Below the pieces are notes generated by a model. That model was not told where the DNA came from, ran no database searches, and was given only the letters and a program-made list of their open reading frames with translations. Below, in pieces: positions 1 through 12,180 of a DNA stretch of 64,000 nt. Position numbers and translations under genes: made by a program. Source of the stretch: Zea mays (Eukaryota; Streptophyta; Magnoliopsida; Poales; Poaceae); NCBI RefSeq assembly GCF_902167145.1, contig NC_050099.1:59042942-59106941 (forward strand), read 5' to 3'. Every line of letters starts with the position of its first letter. Position 1 is the first letter of the stretch.

Positions 1-2
1 CG

Positions 3-353
3 CTTGATGAAGTAATAGCCGGGCACGGTGACCTCTGTGCCTTGCTAGCTTCTCGCGGCACAGCTGCAGCATTTATGAAGGCTGGTTGCACGCACGCAAA
101 AATAGTAAATAGACCAACCTTCAGTCTGTCTCCAACGTACTTGGTTGATATCCCCAGTGAAGCCCGGAGCATCGGGAACAGGTTTATAACTCAGATTTGG
201 GCTAAGGGTGGGCGAGAGTTGCCTGGTGACGAAGCCCGAAACTTGCTTAAGCCGGTATAGAACTTATACCTGTTGCTTGCTTTATGTCTTGTAATTTTTC
301 TTTTTTACCTTACACCGTTTGTTTATCTGCAGGATGGCGGTGCCGAAGATTGA
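3..353 (+). pseudogene. C-terminal part of the antisense (PF04195-type) ORF of element A
   Basis: An open frame enters from the left edge and runs to a GT donor at 255-256; an acceptor AG lies at 331-332. Splicing adds a short last exon ending in TGA at 353. A one-base shift of the acceptor would instead open a longer frame to about 466, so the last exon is uncertain. The encoded segment contains the conserved C-terminal block seen in all four Tat elements: a Cys-Thr-His stretch, then Val-Asp-Ile-Pro, then Gly-Asn-Arg-Phe and Gln-Ile-Trp. The function of this protein is unknown. It is transcribed opposite to the element's genomic RNA. Upstream parts lie outside the window, so intactness cannot be judged. 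Confidence 0.6.
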
Positions 354-811
354 TAGTCCGAAGCACGTTCCGAAGGCTGTTGAAGCTTCTCTTAGGCCTG
401 CCTGTGTAGAGCTTAGTAACATTTGTATTAACTTTGTAGAAAAAACTGTAATCAAGGATTGAACAATGTTATGTATAACTGTCCATACCTTGTAATATAT
501 TTTTACCTTTTCATCCATGTACAAGTTGCTTTGCTGTGGACGAAACTTGTATTTTTTGAGCCGAAGGCGAAAAACACATTCCCTTCTTTTTGTACACAAC
601 AAAGCATCCTGTTGCGTCACATGTATACGTTTGAAACGAAGCTTCTTTGTGTTCATCGAAGCACTGTCGTCGAAGATGGAGTATCTCTGTTCGTGCTTCA
701 TGTTATGATGATGATGATCCTACAAATGTCTAAATGAATGTGTATGAATGCAATGAATGATGTAATGTAATGTGCAAATGAATGTCCCGAACACACACGA
801 AGCCACACCGA

Positions 812-1115
812 GACTCTGCATCCCCTTAGGAACGACTTTGGAGTCTTTAAGCTCTGCATCCCCTTAGGAACGACTTTGGAGCTTCTTCACCTTATATTTC
901 GGTGGCATTTAAGCTCTGCATCCCCTTAGGAACGACTTTGGAGCTTCTTCACCTTCTATTTCCATGGTATTTGCTCTGCATTCCCTTAGGAACGACTTCT
1001 GAGCTTTGGAACTTACTATGCGCTCCCTTAGGAACGACTTTTTGTAGCTTCGTCATGCTCTGCATCCCCTTACGGATGTCTTTCGAGCTTCTCCCTGTTT
1101 TCTTTTTGCACTCGA
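812..1115. repeat. Tandem array between antisense ORF and pol, element A
   Basis: About six imperfect copies of a unit beginning CTCTGCATCCCCTTAGGAAC, spaced roughly 40-65 bases apart. The spacers contain CTTCTTCACCTT. Arrays of the same motif occupy the same position in elements B, C and D. Confidence 0.85.
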
Positions 1116-1287
1116 TGGTGCAAGCTCTGATTTTACATATTACATCTTTGGGGGATTTTGGCCCTTGTATTGCGTAGGGCTAAATAAGAATAAAAAAATT
1201 AAAAGCTATGGCCCCATTAAAAACCTTTCTCCCCTCCTGAAAAGAAAAGGGTGCCATGGAAAAAGAATGAAAAAATATTACATCAAA

Positions 1288-4200
1288 TTACACATAGTAC
1301 CGTCGAAGCTCATCCGCATTCCAAGATTTGGGTATGTCATTGTCGTCCATATCCTTTAATCTGTAAGAACCGGGTCTTGACAAAGATACTACCAGAAAAA
1401 GACCTTCCCACTTCAGTTGTAACTTGCCCACTGTATCTGGGTTGGCCACCCTCCAAAGCACCAAATGCCCTGCCTTGATGTTTTTCAATCGGACTTTCCT
1501 ATCACGCCATCTTATTGTTTTGGCCTGATATTTATTGATGTGTTCTATGGCCTGAAGTCCGGTCTCTTCGATAGTATCTTTTGTTGTTTGATAATTAGCT
1601 TCGTCTTCCGCCGAAGTTGTTGTTCTTATTGATCCTGTCCTTGCTTCTTCTGGTGTCATTGCTTCGTAACCAAACAGAAGCTTGAAGGGTGTAAAACTCG
1701 TTGACCTTGACACAGTTGTGTTGTGACTCCACACCACTTTAATCAACTCATCTGGCCGCTTTCCTCTGGGCTCGTTGAAGATTAACTTCATCATTCCTGT
1801 CATTATAATGCCATTTGCTCTTTCTACTAGCCCATTTGATTCTGGATGCCTTACTGATGCAAAATGAATTTTTGTACCAATTCGATCACAGAAATCTTTG
1901 AATGTTTCAGCATCAAATTGTGTTCTGTTGTCCACAGTTATTGCCTTCGGCACGCCGAAGCGGCAAACAATGTTTTGCCAAAAGAATTTCTGTATTGTGG
2001 CCGAAGCTATTGTGGCTAAAGGTTTTGCTTCGATCCAATTAGAGAAATATTCCACTTCTACAATGACATATTTCAAATTTCCTTGTGCAGGTGGAAGTGG
2101 ACCTAATAAATCCAGACCCCACCTTTGCAGTGGCCAAGTTGGCTGTATTAACTGGGTTAGAGATGAAGGTTGTTTCTGGTCTTTTGCACATCTTTGACAA
2201 TTTTCACACTTTTGAACCAGATCTGTTGCATCCGAAGCTGCCTTCGGCCAATAAAATCCTTGTCTGAAAACCTTCCCCAGCAAAGGCCTAGACCCAATAT
2301 GAGATCCACATAAACCTGCATGTATTTCCTTCATCAGCTCTTGACCTTTGGTTCTGAATAAACACTTAACTAATGGAGAGCAGACTCCATGTTTGTATAA
2401 CTCCCTTCTATTATCACATATGGTCTTGTCCTTGCTTCCATTCTTTTATTATAAACTTCATCATCCGAAAGACAATTACCTTGGAGGAAAGATATAATTT
2501 CAGTCCTCCAATTTTCACTATGTACAGGTGATATTGCAAGCACTGCCCTCTCCATAAGTTCGACTGAAGGTGCTTTTATTGTCTCAAAAAACACTTCCGA
2601 AGGCAAAGGGAGCCCCTGTGCCGCTGATTTGGCTAGCAAATCTGCATGCTCATTTTCCCCTCTTGGAATATTTTTTACAGAAAATCCTTCGAAAGAGGCC
2701 TCCAATCTTCAGATTGTATCCAAATATTTTTCAAGCTTCGGATCCCTTACCTTGCTGCTTTTGTCTACATGACCAGAAATAACTTGAGAATCAGTTTTAA
2801 GGACTGCCCTTTTTATTCCCATTGCCTTCAGCTTCTGAATCATTAACAGAAGGGCTTCGTATTCAGCAATATTATTTGTACAACTAAAGTCCAGCCTTGC
2901 TACGTAGCAAGTCCTGACTTTAGAGGGTGCTACTAGAACAGTAGCCGCTCATGCGCCGAAAGTTCCCCAAGAACCGTCACAGAATATTGTCCAGGCTTTG
3001 GCGTCTTTTGTTGCTTCTTCTCCCTGAGCCCTTGGCGTCCAATCAGCAATGAAATCTGCTAACGCCTAAGACTGAATTGAAGATTTATGTACATAGTCAA
3101 TAGTGAATTCATTGAGCTCCGCAACCCATTTTCCAATTCTTCCTGTAGCTTCTCTGTTTCTCATTATGTCTTTGAAAGGTTGTGATGAAGGGACTATTAT
3201 ATGATAGGCTTGAAAGTAATGTCAAAGCTTTCTGGAGGCCATTAGCACAGCATATAGCACCTTCTCCAATTCTGTGTACTTTTTCTTTGATAAACTGAGT
3301 ACTTCGGATACAAAGTATACTGGTCCTTGTCTTTTTACTTGGCCATCTTGCTTCTCCTGTACAAGTGTCACACTGACTGCAGAATGAGAGGCTGCCACAT
3401 ACAGGAGTAACGGAGTTCCTGATGAATGTGGAGTTAGAGTTGTCAAGTCTATCAAGTATTGCTTTAACTCTTTGAAAGCCTTTTGTTGAGACGGACCCCA
3501 TTGAAAAACTTCGGGTGACTTCAATATTTCAAAGAATGGCAGATTACTTTCTGCTGATCTTGATATCAATCTATTTAACGATGCCAACCTTCCTGCCAAT
3601 CGCTGAGCCCCCTTCTTTGAATTTGGCGGCTCCATCCGAAGGATAGCTTCGATCTTACTTGGGTTAGCTTTGATTCCCTTCGTTGATACCAGACAACCAA
3701 GGAACTTGCCCTTCTTTACTCCAAAAACACACTTTTCTGGATTTAACTTAAGACCAGCTTGCCTGAAATTGGCAAACGTCTCTTGCAAGTCGACAATATG
3801 ATTCTCTTGTTTCGTGCTTTTTACTATGATGTCATCAACATAAGTCAGCACATTCCCTCCTATTTGAGAGTGAAGAACCTTGGCTGTCATTCTGCTGATG
3901 CTTCCTCCAGTATTCTTGAGCCCCTCGGGCATCCAAAGGTAACAATAAGTATCACTGGGAGTTATGAAGCTTGACTTTGGCTCATCTTCTTTCTTCATCC
4001 AAATTTGGTGATAGCCCGAGTAGCAGTCCAATAGGCTCAGGAGTTCCGAAGAAGCTGCTGCATCTACAAGGGAGTCTATTCTTGGTAAAGGGAACTCGTC
4101 CTTCGGACATGCCTTGTTGAGATCTGTGAAATCAATACACATTCTCCATTTCCCATTAGCCTTCTTCACCATAACAGTGTTGGCTAGCCACTCTGGATAT

Positions 4201-5242
4201 GTTACTTCTCTGATAACACCAGCACTAAGAAGTCTCTTTACTTCATTCCGAGCACCTTCGGCTTTATCCTCAGACATTTTCCGAAGTCTTTGCTTCCTTG
4301 GCCTGAAAGATGGATCCACGTTGAGTGAATGCTCAATAACATCTCTGTTAACACCACGAAGATTGTTGGATGTCCAAGCGAAGACATCTTTGTTGTTGAA
4401 CAAAAATCTTAGCAGAGTCTTTTCTTGTTCATCAGATAACTGAGATCCCAGCAGTACCCTTTGATCTGCTATATCTTCACATAAGAGCATAGGCTTCGGC
4501 TGATCTGCCAAAGCAGCCTTCTCTCTTTTGTGCTTATATTGTTGACAAGCTTCAGCTCCATCTATGTTATGGATTGCCTTTGAATTCGTCCAACTCCCTT
4601 CAACTCTCCTGGCAGCTTCTTGACTCCCATGAACAGCAATGGGCCCTTGTTCTGATGGTATCTTCATGCATAAGTACGCTGGATGGAGTATGGCTTCGAA
4701 GGCATTAAGCGTCCCTCGACCAATGATTGCATTGTATGGGTATTCCATGTCAACGATGTCAAAGACAACTTGTTCAGACCTTGTGTTGTGGACGTAACCG
4801 AAGGTGACTGACATTGCCATTTTACCAAGTGCCACAATCTGTCTTCCTCCGAAGCCACAAAGAGGGTGTGTTGCATCATGTATTTTGTCTTCTGGCTCTT
4901 GCATCTGTCTGAAGGCCTTTGCAAAGATGATGTCTGTTGCACTGCCTGTATCAACCAGAACATTGTGGACCAAAAATCCCTTGATGACACAAGATATAAC
5001 CATAGCATCATTGTGAGGATAGTCTTTAAGCTGAAGGTCTTCCTGGGAGAAAGTAATTGGGATGTGAGACCATTTGGATCTGATGAAGGGTCCTTGCACC
5101 CCAACATGTTGTACTCTCCTTTGTGCTTCCTTCTTCTGCTTCTTGTTAGCTGGCTGCCTGGCTCTAAGCTTGAACCTCCTGTGATTGGGAGTACCAGCTT
5201 CGTGACCGAAGGGGCTACAGCTTGGTCGTTGTACGAAGCCAT
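1288..5242 (-). pseudogene. gag-less pol (protease-RT-RNase H-integrase) of element A, disrupted
   Basis: Reading leftward from the ATG at 5242 there is a short leader, then an aspartic protease with a DTG motif. A reverse transcriptase with the YVDD box follows, then RNase H and an integrase. The integrase has an HHCC-type zinc region and a DDE core (Asp in GLDLLG, Asp in TVDN, Glu in GLVER). The reading is broken by a frameshift near 5150, by stops near 3220, 3066, 2950 and 2711, and by a break near 2360. The tail after the core matches the usual Tat integrase end and stops at 1288. In the family this polyprotein normally follows gag; here gag is absent. It could supply no function without readthrough or correction. 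Confidence 0.9.
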
Positions 5243-5270
5243 TGCCTTAATAGTGGAAGTGAGTTCATCG

Positions 5271-5283
5271 GAGGTGGGCGCCA
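5271..5283 (-). other. Primer-binding site of element A
   Basis: Directly inside the 5' LTR the minus strand reads TGGCGCCCACCTC, the expected TGG start of a tRNA 3'-end complement. Element B has the same site with the same spacing. The priming tRNA was not identified. Confidence 0.75.
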
Positions 5284-5284
5284 A

Positions 5285-5911
5285 TGTTGATCACTTGTTC
5301 TCAAATGTTATAAGTTAAGAACAAGACAACACAAATGTTAATGGTTAAAGACCTTCGTCCTTCGAAACATTATCTCCCTTAGGATATAATGATCTTCATA
5401 CGAAGCTTATGAAGGACATACCTTCATCATATCCATATGTAAGAATGAAAGCAAAAACATAGGAAACCTATAAAGAACATGAATAATCATATTGAATCGT
5501 TAGATTATCTGTTTCTTCATTATATAATCATGAACAAACATTAATAATGTCAAATTACATTTGTACCTTCGGCTTGACAGAAGGTAAAAATCAAAGAGTA
5601 ACGTGCAAGTGATTACAAGCCAGTGTGAATAGTACGGGGGCACTGTTCATCTATTTATAGGCACGAGATACAGCCCAGACAAAATTACATTCATGCCCTT
5701 GATAACTAACCATGACTATAACACAAGCTAACAGGGACTATGCAGTCTTTTATTCTTTAAGTCGGTGCCACCCTTCGTTTCAATCGTGTCATCATGCTGA
5801 AGCTCTTTTAGTTGTAGCTTCGACATACTTCATATCACGTCTGCTTGCTTGTTATCTTGCCGAAGGTGTTTTTGCTTAGAGGACCTTCGGCGGAGAAGAA
5901 GGCTCCCAACA
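5285..5911 (-). repeat. 5' LTR of element A (627 bp)
   Basis: Bounded on the plus strand by TGTTGA and CCCAACA. On the minus strand it carries a TATA box (TATAAATAG at 5651-5659), as expected for the genomic-RNA promoter. It aligns along its length with the LTRs of elements B, C and D and with the solo LTR at 43852, and is closest by eye to that of D. Confidence 0.9.
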
Positions 5912-6736
5912 CTATACATAGGTAAAAAAATATTTTAACAACATATGCATTTAGCAACATGGGAAGCATAATATATGAAATATAGTTTAATCAAAAATTT
6001 GGAGAAGACATGTAAATGATACCAATTATGGAATGATACCGCTTGTGGCACCAATTGAGAATTTAGAAAATTCTTGTAGATTTGCAGTGGAAGCTTATTG
6101 TCTTCCTCCGAGGACTCCATTTTCCTTCAATGGGACTTACTACATATAATAGACATGAAAACAAGTATAAATCTCAAAGACTTAGATTATAGAGTAACCT
6201 CACCCTGAAAGTGTGCATACAAGTTTTGAATACTTGTAGGAGACATGCACTTTGATTTTGATATCAAGCGGGGCAAATTATCTATAATCCGAGCTTTGGC
6301 ACATATAAGTCAAAATGACACTATTTGGAGAATACCGCTAGTAGGATATAAACTTTGAAGCATTAGTGTCATTTACTTAGGAATGTTAAATAAGCTAACT
6401 AAACATTCTAAACCATGTAGGTTTGCTCAAGAATGTGAATTGAAAATGAGCATTCCTACCATATGATTGACCTAGGATGCATGCAATTACAATCAAAAGT
6501 AAATACCACTTGTAAAACTAGGCATGTAAGGTAAAAACTAGATACAAAAGAATAGATATGCATATCTAAAAACAAAGAAATGCAATAAATCTAGTTACCT
6601 TAGTCATGGGTGGGGAATTTGGATCCAAAGAATTCATTAACTCACTTGGCAATACACTTGATCCAATATGATGCATCCCATGATATACATCCCAATTTTG
6701 CCAAGTCTCCAAATTCCCTGAAGTCCTTCAGACTTC

Positions 6737-9700
6737 TCACTTCCCTCTTGGGATCCAAACTTTCTTGGTGCTTTTCATGGTTGAGATAATCTTCTTTGAC
6801 ACCTAGATGCGTTTGGCCCCCTTTCCTTTGTTGGCTTGCTTGTTGGCCTTGATCGCTATCACCTTTCCATTCTTTTTCTTCTTAATCAAATATGGTGTAG
6901 CGACCTTTTTGTCCACCTTGTTGATGTAGGTATTGGAGATTTTTCTTGTTGGCTTTTTCTTGAGCTTTTGCTTATCCCTGGTCCTCATCTTGCATTGGTA
7001 AGACTTGTGTCCTTCCTTGTGGCATAGCCTACAAATAACAGTTTCTCCCTCCATAGGCTTGTTCACTCCCTTAGTGGTGTTATCCTGAGGAGGTTGGATT
7101 TGTTTGGCTTTGCCTTTCTTGTCATACAGAGCCTTGCCAAGGCGAGCCACTTCTGGCCTTAATTGCTCATTCTCCTTTGCAACCTCATTCAAACATGTTT
7201 CTATAACAACATTCCCAACAAGAACTTGGTCGCTGGGGTTAGAATAATCAATTAAATCAAAGCAAGAGGTAGAAGCATATTTCTTAATAATTTCAGGAAT
7301 TTCAACTAAAGATGCTCTTTGGGTGGTACCTTGTTTTCTAGCTTAGTAGTTAGCTCGTTATTGTGTATGTAAGAATTTCCATTTTTTTAGCAAGTTTGCA
7401 ATTGCTTTTGGAGAGCTAGCTAACTTAGCCTTAAGTTTTTCATTCTTTTTGACAAGGCTATCATCGGTAGTTGAGGATGAAGCATTAGACTCTAATTGCT
7501 CAATTTTAGTTGTTAGATCACAATTCAAATTTGCAAATGTTTCAAATTTTTCTAGCAAACATTTATAATCATTTTGAGAGCTAATCAACTTATTTTTCAA
7601 TGTTTTAAGTTGAGCCTTTTGTTTAGTGAAAACATCCTCAAAAAAAACTTAAGGACTTTCACAAGTTCATCTAAGGAGGGCTTTCCCTCACCTTCACCAT
7701 CATCACTACTACTATCATCACTAGAGGATGGGATACTTATTTTACCTCTTGCCATAAGGTACTTGTGTGATGACCGTAATGAGTGTGATGAGGATCGGTG
7801 GTTGCGTGTCCTTGGAGGTTCATCTTTGCTTGAAGAGTCATCCCAAGTCGACACTTGTAAGCACCTTGCCCTTGCTCCTCCTCTTTGTGGCTTCGGCCAT
7901 ATTTGGACAGTTGTCCCTGAGTGGCCCTTCTCCTCGCATGTGAAGCATCCTCTCTTTCTTTGCTTTTTCATGTCAATGTTAAAGAGAAGATCCTCGACCT
8001 CCAGGGGCACACCCATTAGATTAATCTTGCGAATCATCCCCATTACCTTTCCGACACGTCGGATCGTTTCTTTGTGCTCGGAGGATGATGTTGAGGGTTG
8101 ATCATCATCATCACTTTCTTCTTCCTCCTCTTCTTCACTTGAGGAGCTTGGAGTGGGAGCCTTCTTCTTGCCTTTCTTCTTTTCATCACATGCAAAAGCA
8201 TATGGCCTTGAAGAAGTTGGCTCTTCTTGACCCGTTTGTAACACCCCGGGATCTACAAAGACCACGGAATGCTACTGAACTACACACTAACATTCATATA
8301 TAAAATTTAGGCAGCATCTCCTTTGAAAAATTGCATAAACGAGGGAGCAACAGTGTATAAACATATATCATGACAAAAAAACATACTAAACATTATCAAT
8401 CTGCTAGCAAAGGGAAGATAACCATAACGACATGAACATAATTAACTAGTGCACACGACTAGTTAAAAAACAAACATCCTTTGACATGGAGTTTCTAATT
8501 AAATCATAGCTGCATTTGGGCAGCGTTATTATAACAGTGAATGTGGACCTGCTGCTATTTCCCTCATTCCCAACATGAATCAAGTACCTGCATTGAGTAA
8601 TGCAAGAGTGAGATGACACATCTCAGCAAGTAAAATAATATCAAACTGTTTAACCACATAAGAACATTGTTTTACCACCACTTGATTTCACAACCCTCTT
8701 CTTATTATCTAAGTGCAGCACGAAAACAACATACAACGCACCTAGTTACCACACCTCGCAGGTAGAAACCACAATAGTAACATAGCAATGACACGCTTCA
8801 TATATACCTCATGAGTGCAAATGACTGCAAATGCAAGGATGACTTCTGCCTTCATACCTCTAAGGATATGAAGCTGCATCGTAACCCTTCTCGGGCAACG
8901 TACGATGCTAAAAGTGCCGGTACGGTTGGACCATAAGATCACGACATAACTTCAAATGCAAGATGAATGATGCAATGTGCATGACATGCCAACAACACTT
9001 CACTTCATATAACATGCTTAAAATAGATACTTCAACTTCATCAAAGATGTGAATCAACCACATATACCATTTCCCAAATCATGGTCATCCACATTATTAA
9101 TCAATTGAGAATTAATACTTTTGATCAAATAAAACCTCATCATAGAATTCAATGATTAACACATTCAATACTTATGCATACTCAATGATCGGGCATAGGA
9201 TGCAAACCAAACGGTAGCAAACCACAACTGCATTTACTTACCTTCGCTGGGAATTCGAAATGGTACTATGTATGATCCGGAGCCCCACCACCTGTTGTGG
9301 GCATAAAACTTAGTACAAACATTCACAAAGCATTTGCTAATAATCAACATCGCTCCTACACACAAAACCCCGACGCTGACGTGAACAACCACTCCTTCCT
9401 ACCACCCGTCAAACAGCAGCAGCACTGCTTGTTAATTTTGTATCTTTAGAATTATAACAGCAGTGATATCAAACAAAAACTCTGGAAACATCTACACAAC
9501 ATTCTCTACAAGTTTTGTATTCAAAAGTAATTAAATTTCGACATCTTGACAGCCTCAAACAGCCGACAAGGTATACACTGCGTTCTGTTTTTGGACAGCA
9601 ACCTCACCACCCTCGAAATTCAATAACTCCTAGAATATTCCACCAAATTCGACGCACAAGTACTCTATGGAAAGATATGATAATGCTCCTCATGAATCCC

Positions 9701-10805
9701 ACAGATATTATAGCTAATTGACCTCGCAAAAATTCCAAAAACAGCCGGCACTACTGCTGCCCGCCCACCACCACAACAGGACAGCATGATGGCATTTGTT
9801 CTAGGAATAATGGATAGTCTTCGAAATCAAGAATCACGAATTACCTAATAGACAGCGAGATCCCACTTGAACTCCTCCTTCTTTCCTTCCTCCGCTTTCT
9901 TCTTCCCCTCACCAAGCTTCCATGGAAGGACAGCAGCCCAAGAGGGAAGGGGCGGCTGCAATGGGGAGGGAGAGGGGGCGACTGCAATGGGGGAGGAGAG
10001 GGGGCAGCTGCAATGGTGGGAGAGAGGGGCGGCTGCAAGGTGGGAAGGGGGGAGGGTGGCTAGGGTTTAGGGGGAGGACAAGAAACGATGCCTCAGATGA
10101 CTTCTGATTTAGCATCCAACGGCCCACAACCCTTTCCCACATTCATGCACCGAAGATCCACTTTTGGTTAACATTTTTTTATCTAGGATGTTACACCATC
10201 TTTCGCAACATTTCAAATGCCGCAATTTTTCCGATCACAATTATTGGGGTCATTGTGCTCAAGTCCTCCATGTTGTGAAGAATGGTGATGATGCTCCCCT
10301 ATCTTTGTTGTGGTAGAAGGGAGATGATCTTTCTCACAATGTCTGCATCACCTAGCTTATTAATTCCAATAGAATTAAGCTCATTGATGATTAGATTCAA
10401 ACGAGAATACATGTCTCTAACAAGCTCATTATATTTCATGGCAAAAGAATTATAATCATTTAAGACTAGGCAATGTTTTTGCTCATGGACATTGGATGTG
10501 CCATCATGGAGCTCATGCAATTTTAGCCAAACCTCATTAGCAGTTTTTAATGTAAAAACTTGATTAAAATTTCCATGCTAAGAGATTCATACAAGCAATT
10601 TTGGATCTAGCATTCAAATGAATTTCTTTTTCCTCACTCGTGGTGAGCCTCTCGGGATTCTTAGATGGTTTTATCCCATCACGAGTGACTCTCCAAACAC
10701 CCAGATCAACGGCTTCTATGTAACAAGCCTTTCTAGCACCATAATATGAGAAGTTAGTGTCGTCGAAGTGCGGTGGCCTATGGGTATCCGTCCCCTTCCT
10801 CTAAA
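6737..10805 (-). pseudogene. Copia gag pseudogene, split by a solo LTR
   Basis: Minus-strand reading starts near 10805 and enters a UBN2-type Copia gag domain (10299-10700). It includes the family's 'SRLN...NELNSIG...DADIVRKI' region. After the solo LTR it resumes at 8236 with an acidic and serine-rich stretch, then a CCHC zinc knuckle (near 7930-7970) and a coiled-coil-like Lys/Glu segment. A second knuckle (Cys-Arg-Leu-Cys...His...Cys) lies near 6990-7030. In-frame stops and frameshifts occur, including one at about 7600 and a Trp-to-stop change near 6803; the frame then continues to a stop about 6737. Gag normally packages RNA into virus-like particles in the cytoplasm; this copy is broken. 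Confidence 0.85.
8237..10195 (-). mobile_element. Solo LTR of a Tekay-like long-LTR family inside Copia gag
   Basis: Plus-strand ends are TGTAACACC and GATGTTACA. Its left 500 bases are the reverse complement of the 3' ends of the LTRs at 17547-20101 and 21826-24380. Removing it rejoins the Copia gag frame through Lys-Met-Gly-Gln-Glu-Glu. The flanking 5-mers read GATGG and AACGG on the minus strand, a TSD with two mismatches, which suggests an old insertion. A GC-rich patch (9870-10080) lies near its 5' end. At 1959 bp it is shorter than the 2555-bp relatives. ORFs inside it are low-complexity and not supported as genes. Confidence 0.8.
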
Positions 10806-10873
10806 AAGTGTCGGCTCGATTAGTGGTGAAGCTAAAACGTTTCAAATGAGCCAAACTGGACTTTGATACTACT

Positions 10874-12180
10874 TGTAGGAAACGGTGACACCTAAGAGGG
10901 GGTGAATTAGGACTTCTAAAAATTTCTTCTAAACTAGGCCACAAATAAATCCCTTGAACAAAACATATGCAAATAAACAATCTAGAATGTGCAAACTAGG
11001 TTTTGTTTAAGTGTTGCTATTTTTACAGCAAAGCCTAGGTTTCAATCCTAAATAATCTAACTAGAAAGAAGAGATTGAAACTTAAATACTTAATATAAAT
11101 GCGGAAGGTAAAGAGCAAGGTAGAGATGCAAACTCTCGTGGATGACACCGGTATTTTTACCGAGGTATCCGAAACCACACAAGGTTCCAACTAATCCTCG
11201 TTGGTGCCCCTACACAAAGGGAAGCCCACGCGAGGGCCAAGCACCTAGGTCGAGTAACTCCGTAGAGAGCCATGGGCCTTCTCCACAAGAAAGTGGTGCT
11301 CCGCTTTCGGCTCCTCTCGGACACTCCCCGCCGTCTCCACAATCAAGCTTCTGGCCAAAACATCACGAGTCTCATTCCCTCCAGTACACGGTGGCGATCG
11401 TGACACAAACTCGGTTGTCACAGTCTTGCAAGACTCTTGCCCCACTCCGTACAATTACAGCGGCTCACGTGAGAGCCGAGGGGTTGTGTGGTTTTTTTAA
11501 ACTCACTCAATTAACTAGTATTCACCTAGAGCAAGCGTATAAGCAGTCTAACTAACCTAAGCACCTACGCTAATCACCGAGTGATTCTATTAAGCACTTG
11601 GGTGTATGAGCACTTGGAAATGTCTACAATATGTCTTAGTATATTGCTTGGGCTCCCACACCATCAAATGGCGGTTGGTGGGGTATTTATAACCTCCCTC
11701 ACAATTATAGTCGTTGGACAAAAAGCTGACTGCTCAGTCGTCGTGCGCACCGGACAGTCCGGTGCACACCGGACATGTGCGGTGCCCTGGCCACGTCAGT
11801 CGACTGTTGAGGTCTATAGCAGTCGACCGTTGGATCCAACCGTTGCCCAGACTATTCGGTGCACATAGGATAGTCCGGTGCTACAGCCCCGAGAGTCCCT
11901 AGTTGCGGGCTCTCTGCGCATACTGTCTAGTGTCACACCGGACAGTCCGATGCACACCGGATAGTCCGATGCACACCGGACAGGTACTATTCACTGTCCG
12001 GTGCGCCACTAGAGCGATGGTAACTGCCCACTTCATGAATTTCTTCACTATTTCTTTGGGTGTGGTAGAACCACTCGAATTATTCCATCTTAAGTGCCCG
12101 AGTCGCACCTTGAAGGCAGCAACACACTTAAATCGGAATAACTCGTTAGTTCTTCGGATCTCGTCCGATAGTGCCACTTA
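10874..12180 (-). repeat. 5' LTR of the Copia element
   Basis: Starts TGTAGGAAACGG on the plus strand next to the degenerate PBS. Between 11750 and 12010 it has several copies of a palindromic motif around ACCGGACAGTCCGGTG, a hallmark of maize Opie/Ji/Ruda-type LTRs by recollection. The right end is approximate. Confidence 0.6.

Larger units (their letters stand above)
1..5911 (-). mobile_element. Tat-lineage Ty3/Gypsy LTR retrotransposon A (cut by window edge)
   Basis: The element lies on the minus strand and its 3' LTR is outside the window. From right to left it shows the 5' LTR (5285-5911), a PBS, a protease-RT-RNase H-integrase region, a short tandem array, and on the opposite strand the tail of an extra ORF. 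This order matches grass Tat elements such as Cinful, Grande and RIRE2. No gag lies between PBS and protease: only about 30 bases separate the PBS from the first pol ATG. Element A sits in the Copia element that resumes at 5912. The base run after the LTR is CTATA, but the matching left duplication is out of view. Confidence 0.9.
5912..12180 (-). mobile_element. SIRE-lineage (Opie/Ji-like) Copia element, interrupted and incomplete
   Basis: Recognised from its gag, from an LTR starting TGTAGGAAAC at 10874, and from a degenerate methionine-tRNA-like PBS just inside it (AGTATCAAAG, minus strand, about 10860-10872). Element A cuts it on the left, so pol and the 3' LTR are outside the window or lost. 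A solo LTR (8237-10195) splits gag. The 5912-6736 stretch is non-coding sequence downstream of gag. The right boundary near 12180 is an estimate from the usual 1.2-1.3 kb LTR length; no clean terminal motif was found there. Confidence 0.75.

Noticed and set aside
9841..10142. Pro/Ser-rich and Gly/Arg-rich ORFs
   Set aside because: Purine/pyrimidine-biased repeats at the solo LTR end; no real coding signal.
8237..10195. tRNA or rRNA genes in this and other gaps
   Set aside because: No cloverleaf-like or rRNA-like sequence was recognised anywhere in the window; only tRNA-complementary PBS motifs occur.
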